Assembly: GCA_003501835.1 (NCBI GenBank)
Contig: DNOU01000078.1
Coordinates: 1 to 10,584 of the forward strand
DNA length: 10,584 nt
Direction of reading: 5' to 3'
From: Anaerolineaceae bacterium
Lineage (GTDB): Bacteria; Chloroflexota; Anaerolineae; Anaerolineales; Anaerolineaceae
Each line of letters starts with the position of its first letter. Positions within the stretch are counted from its first letter, which is position 1. Under the pieces are notes generated by a model, which was not told the DNA's origin, made no database searches, and saw only the letters and a program-made list of their open reading frames with translations. A program made the translations under genes and the position numbers. Shown here one piece after another: positions 1-6,491 of the stretch.

Positions 1-136
1 GTGTTTTTAACCAAAGTATTTTTACACTGCCTGCATCAACCTGACCTTTTCGGCAAATTCCTATAAATCATTCCATTCGCCAGTTTGACCCCAATTAGAT
101 GTGAGCAAATGAATTGAGTTTGGGGCGGTCAACAGC

Positions 137-171
137 GGCGTTTTCCCGAAAGAGATTTAAGGGAAATCGCC
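137..171. repeat. imperfect inverted repeat (hairpin) upstream of first ROK gene
   Basis: The left arm at 137-147 (GGCGTTTTCCC) pairs with the right arm at 161-171 (GGGAAATCGCC). This gives ten pairs and one T-T mismatch around a 13-nt loop. It lies just upstream of a TACAAT box at 182, where a -35 element would be expected. It has no T-tract on the plus strand, so it does not look like a classical intrinsic terminator. It could be an operator, or the end of an upstream transcript outside the window. Apart from this hairpin and the two sites listed next, I see nothing gene-like in 1-291. Confidence 0.4.
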
Positions 172-181
172 TGACTCGCGA

Positions 182-187
182 TACAAT
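182..187 (+). promoter_or_regulatory. candidate -10 box (TACAAT) for the ROK-MFS pair
   Basis: TACAAT matches the TATAAT consensus at five of six positions and lies 104 bp before the ROK start codon. No good -35 is seen 16-18 bp upstream, so this would be a weak or activator-dependent promoter. A competing choice is TTGAAT (191-196) with TATGCT (213-218) and a 16-bp spacer. Either choice places the inverted repeat at 189-205 inside the promoter. Confidence 0.35.
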
Positions 188-188
188 A

Positions 189-205
189 TATTGAATTGAT
201 CAATA
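189..205. promoter_or_regulatory. inverted repeat TATTGA-N5-TCAATA, probable operator
   Basis: Perfect 6-bp arms, TATTGA (189-194) and TCAATA (200-205), flank a 5-bp spacer (ATTGA). The same arms and spacing occur inside the palindrome at 10195-10215, at the other end of the locus. The site lies right after a -10-like box and upstream of a ROK kinase gene, so binding here would repress it. The cognate regulator is not encoded in the window. Confidence 0.5.
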
Positions 206-291
206 AAGTCGGTATGCTGAAAACAGCTGCTGGATCTGACCTCAGATTTGCGCAGCGATGAGACTAAGGGAAAAAGCAGGGCGGTTAGAAA

Positions 292-1149
292 ATGGGCGTT
301 TACATAGGCTTGGATATTGGCGGCACAAAATTCATGGCAGCAGCTGCAGATCAGGACGGCCGCATCCTTCGCCGGATGCGTTTGCCGGGAGCGGGCACCC
401 TTGAGGAAGATCTGGCAATTCTTCATCACATGGTGCAGGCCACAGCTGCAGGTGAAGAGATTTTCAGGATGGGTGCCGCGGTTGGGGGTCCGTTGGATTG
501 GGAGAGCGGGGTGGTTTCTCCGCTGCACCAACCTGCCTGGAGAGATGTTCCACTGCGCAGAATCATGGAACAGAAATGGAACTGTCCTTTCCTTCTTGAT
601 GTTGATACGAATATCGCAGCCCTCGGTGAATACTATTCAAATACGAATTTTCCATCCCGATTCTTGTATTTGACCTTGAGCACAGGCATGGGGGGCGGAT
701 TCCTGCAGGATGGCAAGATCTACAGAGGTGCGAACGGAATCCATCCGGAGATTGCACATCAATCCATCCCGTATCACTGCATGTATCCATCCAGGATCCA
801 ATGCGAGTGCGGCGCACCGGACTGCCTCGAGGCGTTGATCTCCGGAAATGGGATCAGGCGTATCTATGGTAAACCAGCTGAAAAGTTGAATGATGAAGAA
901 TGGTCCGAGGTAGCCTATAACCTGGGTCAAGGACTGAGGAACCTCTCCGCCATCCTCGCCCCAGAGGTGATCAGCCTGGGAGGAGGAGTGGCAGTGGGAG
1001 GTGGAGAAAAGTTGATCCACCAGGCACACCAGGTGATGGAGGCAAACCTGAATCTTGTTCCCATGCCAGAGCTCAGGATCAGCACCCTGGGATATGACAC
1101 TGCGCTTCTCGGAGCGGTGGCAGTGGCCATCCACGGAATCGATGGCTGA
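292..1149 (+). CDS. ROK-family sugar kinase (glucokinase/fructokinase type)
   Basis: This is a cytoplasmic ATP-dependent sugar kinase of the ROK family, 285 residues, the usual size for kinases without a DNA-binding domain. The phosphate-binding DIGGTK is at residues 8-13 and GGPLD at 65-69. The likely catalytic base is D105 in DVDTN (usual form NDAN). The STGMGGGF loop (130-137) and GAN (146-148) follow. The family zinc site is H156 with C171, C173 and C178 in CECGAPDC. GGGVAVGGG (230-238) is the C-terminal nucleotide-binding stretch. There is no N-terminal helix-turn-helix, so it is a kinase and not a ROK repressor. The exact sugar (glucose, fructose, mannose, or a disaccharide as for BglK-type ROK kinases) cannot be read from sequence. 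The ATG at 292 puts the glycine-rich loop where the family has it; the Shine-Dalgarno is weak. It is followed after 51 bp by an MFS transporter on the same strand, suggesting an uptake-phosphorylation pair. Confidence 0.9.
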   Translation: MGVYIGLDIGGTKFMAAAADQDGRILRRMRLPGAGTLEEDLAILHHMVQATAAGEEIFRMGAAVGGPLDWESGVVSPLHQPAWRDVPLRRIMEQKWNCPFLLDVDTNIAALGEYYSNTNFPSRFLYLTLSTGMGGGFLQDGKIYRGANGIHPEIAHQSIPYHCMYPSRIQCECGAPDCLEALISGNGIRRIYGKPAEKLNDEEWSEVAYNLGQGLRNLSAILAPEVISLGGGVAVGGGEKLIHQAHQVMEANLNLVPMPELRISTLGYDTALLGAVAVAIHGIDG

Positions 1150-1200
1150 TACTTAACCTTTCAAAGCGGCAGTGCGCGGTAAAAAGAACTTGCGACGCGA

Positions 1201-2547
1201 ATGTCGAATCCAGTGACGATGAATCAATTACCCGTGCATCTGAAAATTTGGTGGAGACGTTCAATCCGGTGGGTCCTGGATCTGCCAGTTGGCACTTCAT
1301 GGGGGCGTACCCAACCGGGTGAGGTACAGCGCAATTTGCGTTGGTTCTGGTTTGACGGCCTTTTCTCCTCCGCCAGCGAAAGTATTGTGGGGAATTTTGT
1401 CAGTCTCTACATCCTGGCGCTGGGCGCTACCCAGGCGCAAATCGGCTTGATGAGTTCAATCTCAAACCTGGCAGGCGCCATTCTTTTGCTGCCGGGTGCA
1501 TTCCTTGCGCAACATGCGGCGAGCCGAAAAAGAGTGGCGGTCTTAACAGGCGGCGGTGTCGCCCGCATTGCTTTGCTCTCCCTGGTCTTCGTGCCGATCC
1601 TTTTCAAGGGATGGAATCTTGTCTGGATTGCGATTGCACTTTCAGTGATCCGGGACTCGATGGGCAACCTGGGATATCCATCCTGGATGACGGTCACTCA
1701 TGAGATCGTTCCGATGGAAGGACGCGGACGCTTTTTTGGAGCCAGGAATTTTGTGATGGGTGTCACAGGGATCATTTTCACCCTTTTGGCTGGAAAATTG
1801 ATCTCCATTTTCGTTGCCCCTCTTGGATATCAAATCGCCCTGGGAATTGCCTTTGCGCTGGGTGCATCTTCGACCTTTAGTTATCTTCACATCAATGAAA
1901 CCACTCCTGAAGTTCCACCTCCACCCAAACCAGTCATTTCAATAAAAAAGCTCTCCGAAGTGCTTCACGGTCAATCTCAATTTGTGGCCGTCGTGTTGAC
2001 TTCCGCCTTGTGGAATTTTTCGATCAATATCACTGGTCCCTTTTTCAACGTGTATCTGGTGCAGAATCTGAAATTCAGCACGGCGGTGATAGGATTCCTG
2101 GCGGTTATTTCGTCCATCAGCGGCCTCTTTGTGCAGAATAAGATCGGTGCGATCGCCGACCGCCTCGGTCCGCGCCGGCTGCAGTTAGTCAGTATGGCGC
2201 TCATCCCGCTTCTCCCCCTGGCTTGGACGCTGGCGAGCCAGGTCTGGCAAATCGCGCTCATTAATCTTGCCGGAGGGATTTTGTGGGGAGCTTTTAACCT
2301 GGCTCAGTTCAATCTCCTGCTGGCCTCAATGCCAAAAGACCAAATTCCACGCTTTTCCGCAATTTATCAGATCGTCATTACGCTTTCCCTTTCAGCTGGG
2401 GCTCTGGCAGGCAGTTACGTGATCAAGCATTGGGGATTCGTTGCCATCTTTTTGATCTCTGCGCTGCTCAGATGGGTTGCCACGGGTCTTTTTGCCAGGT
2501 TTGTTCAGGCAGCCGATGCTCCCCGCTTGAAAGATGCGCTGTCTTAA
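1201..2547 (+). CDS. MFS transporter, 12 TM, probable sugar permease
   Basis: This is an integral membrane major facilitator of 448 residues. About 12 hydrophobic segments are visible, roughly at 58-78, 84-104, 112-133, 138-158, 184-205, 209-230, 260-285, 295-315, 327-345, 349-370, 388-408 and 412-432. A hydrophilic central loop with a proline run lies near residues 237-243. The MFS motif A repeat is GAIADRLGPRR at 316-326, between TM8 and TM9. The stretch PMEGRGRFFGARN (171-183) before TM5 resembles a little-characterised group of bacterial MFS proteins. The N-terminal ~55 residues are hydrophilic and Trp/Arg-rich, longer than usual. No clear Shine-Dalgarno precedes 1201, and M7 (1219) is an alternative; an in-frame stop at 1180 rules out starts further upstream. 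It sits 51 bp after the ROK kinase, probably co-transcribed. The substrate is unknown; a sugar or glycoside is inferred from context only. Confidence 0.88.
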   Translation: MSNPVTMNQLPVHLKIWWRRSIRWVLDLPVGTSWGRTQPGEVQRNLRWFWFDGLFSSASESIVGNFVSLYILALGATQAQIGLMSSISNLAGAILLLPGAFLAQHAASRKRVAVLTGGGVARIALLSLVFVPILFKGWNLVWIAIALSVIRDSMGNLGYPSWMTVTHEIVPMEGRGRFFGARNFVMGVTGIIFTLLAGKLISIFVAPLGYQIALGIAFALGASSTFSYLHINETTPEVPPPPKPVISIKKLSEVLHGQSQFVAVVLTSALWNFSINITGPFFNVYLVQNLKFSTAVIGFLAVISSISGLFVQNKIGAIADRLGPRRLQLVSMALIPLLPLAWTLASQVWQIALINLAGGILWGAFNLAQFNLLLASMPKDQIPRFSAIYQIVITLSLSAGALAGSYVIKHWGFVAIFLISALLRWVATGLFARFVQAADAPRLKDALS

Positions 2548-2552
2548 ATCAA

Positions 2553-2583
2553 GGCGGGACATCCTGTGATGGGATATCCCGCC
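2553..2583. terminator. hairpin terminator between the convergent MFS and xylA genes
   Basis: The arms GGCGGGACATCC (2553-2564) and GGATATCCCGCC (2572-2583) form a 12-position stem with a single C-A mismatch and a 7-nt loop. It starts 6 bp after the MFS stop codon. xylA converges from the other side, so it could serve both strands. No long T-run follows on the plus strand, so it may end transcripts inefficiently or stabilise 3' ends. The remaining 2584-2710 shows no gene or other structure that I can support. Confidence 0.6.
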
Positions 2584-2710
2584 CAGTGGGGTGATGAACT
2601 TGATTGTAAATGTGTATGTTTGCCGCTTCCTTTTCGCTGATCTTTAATGCTCGACAATCCGCATCGGCTATTCAATCATGTTGTCAACCATGCTGGAAGG
2701 CAAGTTCTGA

Positions 2711-3877
2711 TCAGCGGACTCCGAAGAGCAGTTCATTGGTCAACTGATCCAGTTTTTCGTAGCCCAAACCTCGTTTGGCAAGCTCATCTGGTTCAAAACT
2801 TGTTGATTTCAAGAGAGCGGCTTTTTCTCGTGAATACGCACCTGTGAGCACTTTCATCGACTCGTCCTGGTGATTGATTTCTTTCAGTATCCCTTGAATT
2901 TCAGGATCGGCGTTCCATTTTTCCGCTCTTTCCTTCAAGATCAGGTAGTTGCGCATACACCCAACGGCAAAATCCTTGACCCCGTCATAACTTTCTGTGC
3001 GGAAGGCGTGAGCATCAAAATGCCTGCTGCCAGGATACTTCACATCCTCCAGGAATTTGACGAGGAAGAATGCCTGTTTCAAATTCTGCATGCCAAAGCG
3101 GTAATCCTGGTCGTAACGCGCATAATTTTGATCGTTGAGATCAATGTGGAAGAGCTTGCCGGCTTCCCAGGCTTGAGCCACCGCATGGGTGAAGTTCAGC
3201 CCTGCCATGTGTTCATGAGCTAATTCAGGGTTGACTCCCACCATCTCGGGATGATCGAGCGTTTCAATGAAACCAAGATACGCCCCGGTGGTGGGGAAGA
3301 AGAGATCACCCCGCGGTTCGTTTGGTTTGGCTTCGAGGGCAAATTTAAGATCATACTTCTGATCCAGGGCGTAATCACAGAAAAAATTCATGGCCTCGCG
3401 GAATCGCTTAATCGACTCGACGGGGTCCTTGGTGGCGTCGCTTTCCACCCCTTCGCGGCCGCCCCAGAATACGTACACCTTTGCGCCTAATTCAACACCC
3501 AGATCGATGGCTTTCAAGGTTTTTTGGAGGGCAAATGCTCGAACTTTGGCATCATTTGAGGTGAATGCGCCGTCCTTGAAGACCGGGTGCGTAAATAGAT
3601 TGGTAGTCGCCATGGGCACGCGAAGGCCGGTCTCATCCAGGGCGTGCTTAAAATCCTTGACAATCGCATTCCTCTCGGTAGGAGTGGCGTGAAAGGGAAC
3701 CAGGTCATTGTCGTGGAAATTAACCCCGTAGGCTCCAGTTTCCGCCAGAAGGTGCACAATTTCCACCGGCGATATCCGCGATCGGACGGATTCTCCAAAT
3801 GGATCTCCGCCGGTATTTCCGACAGTCCAAAGTCCAAAGGTAAATTTGTGTTCAGGTTTGGGTTGATAGGTGTTCAT
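2711..3877 (-). CDS. xylA: xylose isomerase, actinobacterial-type (class I)
   Basis: This enzyme interconverts D-xylose and D-xylulose, and many members also interconvert glucose and fructose. It is a cytoplasmic, divalent-metal TIM-barrel enzyme, EC 5.3.1.5. Starting at 3877 it has 388 residues, the size of Streptomyces XylA, and aligns from MNTYQPKPEHKFTFGLWTVG onward. Active-site residues are in place: W17, H55 and D58 (FHDND), F95, W138 in VFWGGREG, E182, K184, E218 and H221, D246, D256 and D258 (YDQD), and D288. A small oddity is LEAKPNEPRGD at 181-191, where the family signature has Pro between Glu and Lys. The start is fixed by GGAGGA at 3889-3884, 6 nt before the ATG; an earlier in-frame ATG (3895) would put that Shine-Dalgarno inside the coding region. 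No xylulokinase adjoins it. It is divergent from the GH13_18 phosphorylase, so aldose-ketose isomerisation of glucose or fructose is a possible local role. Confidence 0.96.
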   Translation of the reverse strand: MNTYQPKPEHKFTFGLWTVGNTGGDPFGESVRSRISPVEIVHLLAETGAYGVNFHDNDLVPFHATPTERNAIVKDFKHALDETGLRVPMATTNLFTHPVFKDGAFTSNDAKVRAFALQKTLKAIDLGVELGAKVYVFWGGREGVESDATKDPVESIKRFREAMNFFCDYALDQKYDLKFALEAKPNEPRGDLFFPTTGAYLGFIETLDHPEMVGVNPELAHEHMAGLNFTHAVAQAWEAGKLFHIDLNDQNYARYDQDYRFGMQNLKQAFFLVKFLEDVKYPGSRHFDAHAFRTESYDGVKDFAVGCMRNYLILKERAEKWNADPEIQGILKEINHQDESMKVLTGAYSREKAALLKSTSFEPDELAKRGLGYEKLDQLTNELLFGVR

Positions 3878-3883
3878 GATTCT

Positions 3884-3889
3884 TCCTCC
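3884..3889 (-). promoter_or_regulatory. Shine-Dalgarno that sets the xylA start
   Basis: GGAGGA on the minus strand, 6 nt from the ATG at 3877. This is strong and well spaced. It shows that translation starts at 3877 and not at the upstream in-frame ATG at 3895. Confidence 0.85.
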
Positions 3890-3917
3890 AGTCAAATAGG
3901 ATTTTACATGGATGTTG

Positions 3918-3931
3918 CCGGATATTTCCGG
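3918..3931. promoter_or_regulatory. palindrome CCGGA-TATT-TCCGG in the xylA/phosphorylase divergent promoter region
   Basis: Perfect 5-bp arms with a 4-bp spacer lie between the two divergent start codons, where the xylA leader or start site is expected (AT-rich minus-strand -10 candidates, TATTAT, lie around 3941-3949). A short operator is plausible. It differs in sequence from the TATTGA-N5-TCAATA sites elsewhere in the window, so a different regulator would be involved. The arms are short, so chance is possible. Confidence 0.35.
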
Positions 3932-3964
3932 TGGCTTGCGATAATAATAGTAAAATTCCCTTCA

Positions 3965-3970
3965 TATAAT
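3965..3970 (+). promoter_or_regulatory. consensus -10 (TATAAT) for the GH13_18 phosphorylase gene
   Basis: An exact TATAAT lies 25 bp before the ATG at 3996. This would give a leader of about 19 nt holding the AGGAAA Shine-Dalgarno. No good -35 is seen at 16-18 bp spacing; the nearest similar hexamer (TTGCGA at 3936) is too far upstream. An activator-assisted or weak promoter is likely. Confidence 0.5.
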
Positions 3971-3995
3971 CACACCCCTTTGTCAGGAAATCTTC

Positions 3996-5462
3996 ATGCG
4001 CTTACGTAACCAGGTTCAGATGATCACCTACCCAGATTCCATGGGCGGCAGTCTCTCCTCACTTGCCCTGCTGCTCAACAGGTTCTTCAGCGGGTTATTT
4101 GGAGGAATTCATGTGCTACCTCCTTTTCCGTCCACCGGGGACAGAGGGTTTGCACCGGTCACTTATTTTGAAGTTGACCCAAAATTTGGTTCCTGGGAGG
4201 ATGTCAAGGCACTCGGTGAATCACATGATATCCTGGTCGACCTGATGGTCAATCACATTTCCCGCCATTCCAGTTACTTCGAGGATTTTGTCAGGTGGGG
4301 TCGAAAATCTGAATATGCCGATATGTTCCTTACCCTCGAGAAGATCTGGCCCGGGGGAATTCCCAGTGAAGAGGATCTTTCGAAGATCTTTCTCAGGCGG
4401 CCGGAGCATTGTTTTGCTGATGTAAAAATTGAATCCACTGGTGAGGTGGAGCGGGTTTGGGCGACCTTCGGCACTCGCGACTGGTCAGAGCAGATTGACC
4501 TGGATGTAAATTCACCAATCACCCGGGATTTGTTTCGCAGGACCTTCCACTTTCTAAGCGAACAGGGCGTGAGTACCATCCGGCTCGATGCCATCGCCTT
4601 TGTCATCAAAAAACCCGGTACTTCATGCTTCTTCGTCGAGCCTGAGATCTACCGCTTCCTCGAATGGATCAAACAGGCAGCGGATGATGCCAATCTGAAC
4701 TTGCTCCTGGAAGTTCACGCCCACCATACCCTGCAATCCAGGCTGGAACAGCATGGTTTTTGGGTGTACAACTTTGTTCTCCCTGCGCTCATTCTCCATA
4801 GTTTGATCACGCATGATGGAACCGCCCTTGCCGGGCATCTCCAGGATTGTCCGCGGCACCAGATTACCATGCTGGATTGTCATGACGGCATTCCGGTGTT
4901 GCCGGATATGGAAGATGTCCTCACGGTCGAAGAAGCCCGTCGTGTTGTGGAGCAATGTCAGGCTAGTGGCGCCAATATCAGCCGCATCTATTCAAAAGAT
5001 CACCGCCAGGGGGATTTTGATGCCCATCAGATCAACTGCACCTATTATTCCGCACTGGATGAAAATGACGATGCGTATATTGCAGCACGGGCAATCCAGT
5101 TCTTTGCACCGGGGATTCCACAGGTGTATTACGTGGGGCTGCTGGCAGGAGTGAACGAACCCGACGAGGTTCAGAAAGTTGGTGACGGAAGGGCGATCAA
5201 TCGGCACAACTTCTTACAAGAGGAAGTGGAAGCTCAGGTACAAAAACCGGTCGTCCAACGTTTACTAAAGCTGATCCGTTTTCGCAATGAGTATGCAGCC
5301 TTTACAGGCGATTTTAAGGTTCTGGACTCAGATTCACACCATCTGAAGCTTGGCTGGACCAACAATTCGACACAATGCACCTTGTTTGTTGATCTGAAGA
5401 TATTTCGATCTGAAATCACGTACCTTGACGGGCAGGGGAATCTCCAGATTTATTACCCATGA
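3996..5462 (+). CDS. GH13_18 phosphorylase, probable sucrose 6'-phosphate phosphorylase
   Basis: This is a cytoplasmic glycoside phosphorylase of GH13 subfamily 18. Proteins of this group cleave sucrose or related glucosides with phosphate to give alpha-glucose 1-phosphate. It has 488 residues and aligns along its whole length with the family, from NQVQMITYPDSMGG onward. Catalytic residues are nucleophile D198 (RLDAI), acid/base E239 (LLEVH) and transition-state stabiliser D297 in LDCHDGIPV. Two acceptor-site positions point to sucrose 6'-phosphate rather than sucrose. R134 in IFLRR stands where sucrose phosphorylase has Pro, and H344 (before Q345 in FDAHQINCTYYSAL) stands where it has Tyr. 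Both are features I recall from the characterised Thermoanaerobacterium thermosaccharolyticum enzyme (EC 2.4.1.329), which also shares SFPS-like, GTSCFFVEPEIY and YYVGLLAGVN stretches. Products would be glucose 1-phosphate and fructose 6-phosphate. Glucosylglycerol- and glucosylglycerate-phosphorylases are the alternatives in the subfamily but fit less well. The start is supported by AGGAAA before 3996. It is divergent from xylA and convergent with the BadF-type gene, 27 bp away. Confidence 0.9.
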   Translation: MRLRNQVQMITYPDSMGGSLSSLALLLNRFFSGLFGGIHVLPPFPSTGDRGFAPVTYFEVDPKFGSWEDVKALGESHDILVDLMVNHISRHSSYFEDFVRWGRKSEYADMFLTLEKIWPGGIPSEEDLSKIFLRRPEHCFADVKIESTGEVERVWATFGTRDWSEQIDLDVNSPITRDLFRRTFHFLSEQGVSTIRLDAIAFVIKKPGTSCFFVEPEIYRFLEWIKQAADDANLNLLLEVHAHHTLQSRLEQHGFWVYNFVLPALILHSLITHDGTALAGHLQDCPRHQITMLDCHDGIPVLPDMEDVLTVEEARRVVEQCQASGANISRIYSKDHRQGDFDAHQINCTYYSALDENDDAYIAARAIQFFAPGIPQVYYVGLLAGVNEPDEVQKVGDGRAINRHNFLQEEVEAQVQKPVVQRLLKLIRFRNEYAAFTGDFKVLDSDSHHLKLGWTNNSTQCTLFVDLKIFRSEITYLDGQGNLQIYYP

Positions 5463-5489
5463 GAATCCCATCTCCCGACACCTGCTGAA

Positions 5490-6470
5490 TCAAATTTCTC
5501 TCAAAAGACCAAGACGCGCTGCTGTATCCTCGATGTTTTGTTTGATCTTTTCGTCCACCTTGATTCCCCGAGATTCCAACGCCAGGAGAAGAGCACCCAC
5601 CACCGGTTCATACCGGGCGTTCACGATCTTTGCCCTGGGAGCCAGTTGCCCCAGCTCATAATTCAACGTTTTCAAAAGGCTGGAGTTGGGATCCTTGAAT
5701 ATACTTCCGGAGATCACGACCTCCAATTTCATTGCGAGCATTTGAAACCGCCGTAAACCTGCGGCGATCAGATCAGCGCTGCCCTTTCCATACTGAGCCA
5801 GGATTTCATGGGCTGCCCAGTCTCCCTCCTGCTCCGCTTTAAAAACCAGGGGAACCAGTAAATGTACTTTGGCGACCTTCTGTTCGTAGAAATTCCTGCA
5901 AAGCTCATCCACATCTTTATATTGCAGGGCATCCAGGAAATACTGTGTCAATAGGGTGGGTGGAAGTTGATAAGAATGCACTTGGAAAATCTTGTACAAC
6001 GCCTGCCTTGTGATGGCGTTGGCACCCAACAAGGACGGATCATGATAAAAACCGAAGACATAATCCTCGCTGTTGGGAGAACGCACGGCGCAGTTGGCTG
6101 CCGTGCCCCCAATCAGGATTGCGCCGTAAGGTTCGTCTGTTCCCGCGCGTAAGGCAATGATGGCATCATTCACCACGTGGACGGATTTAAAACTTGCCAG
6201 TTGGAGGAGATTTGATTCCAGCATGGAAGGCTCATCTGGCCAGTCTGCCCCGCTCATTCCTGCAACAACCGTGACGCCTTCAAGCGATTCAATCGCAGCG
6301 CTGATCTGAGCTTCCTGGATCGCCTCTTGAACCCGCAGCATTGCAACCCGAATGCCGTCATAAGTGTGGCTGGCACCGGCAGCGAAACCAACGCCAAGGA
6401 TCTGCCCCTGGTCGTTGCAAAATGCCGCACGTGTGTGGGTCGATCCCTGATCAATTCCCAGTATGGTCAT
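5490..6470 (-). CDS. BadF/BadG/BcrA/BcrD-type ATPase fold protein (GlcNAc-kinase-like), motifs degenerate
   Basis: This is a cytoplasmic ASKHA-fold protein of 326 residues, the usual length for N-acetylglucosamine-kinase-like members of the BadF family. The phosphate-1 motif is GIDQGSTHTR (5-14), where sugar kinases of the group have G-x-D-G-G-G-T-K-T. VVNDAIIALRAGT (99-111) is phosphate-2, with D102. GAILIGGTAANCAVR (116-130) replaces the usual GTGS. SLLGANAIT (146-154) stands where GlcNAc kinases have LLGDEGSG. ISGSIFKDP (253-261) and EPVVGALLLA (288-297) are the C-terminal adenosine and GA motifs. The altered GTGS and DEGSG regions suggest a different acceptor or weak activity. It is the last gene of a four-gene operon. 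The start at 6470 has GGAGG at 6482-6478, 7 nt away, and lies 21 bp after the GH4 stop. A sugar or glycoside kinase role is inferred; the substrate is unknown. Confidence 0.82.
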   Translation of the reverse strand: MTILGIDQGSTHTRAAFCNDQGQILGVGFAAGASHTYDGIRVAMLRVQEAIQEAQISAAIESLEGVTVVAGMSGADWPDEPSMLESNLLQLASFKSVHVVNDAIIALRAGTDEPYGAILIGGTAANCAVRSPNSEDYVFGFYHDPSLLGANAITRQALYKIFQVHSYQLPPTLLTQYFLDALQYKDVDELCRNFYEQKVAKVHLLVPLVFKAEQEGDWAAHEILAQYGKGSADLIAAGLRRFQMLAMKLEVVISGSIFKDPNSSLLKTLNYELGQLAPRAKIVNARYEPVVGALLLALESRGIKVDEKIKQNIEDTAARLGLLREI

Positions 6471-6491
6471 CGCATCACCTCCGGTGTTTGA

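Noticed and set aside
637..1134. 165-codon minus-strand open frame antisense to the first ROK gene
   Set aside because: The His/Ser/Cys-rich composition is typical of an antisense shadow, and the plus-strand frame holds the complete ROK motif set.
292..1149. First ROK protein as a transcriptional repressor (XylR/NagC type) acting on the TATTGA sites
   Set aside because: It lacks the ~80-residue N-terminal helix-turn-helix region and begins directly with the phosphate-binding loop, so it is a kinase.
3878..3895. Six-residue N-terminal extension of xylA from an ATG at 3895
   Set aside because: It would place the strong GGAGGA Shine-Dalgarno inside the coding region, and homology with Streptomyces XylA starts at the ATG at 3877.
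5461..5500. Possible terminator (GAGAA ... TTCTC) between the convergent phosphorylase and BadF-type genes
   Set aside because: The arms are only 5 bp with a 30-nt loop and no T-run; I see no convincing terminator in the 27-bp gap.
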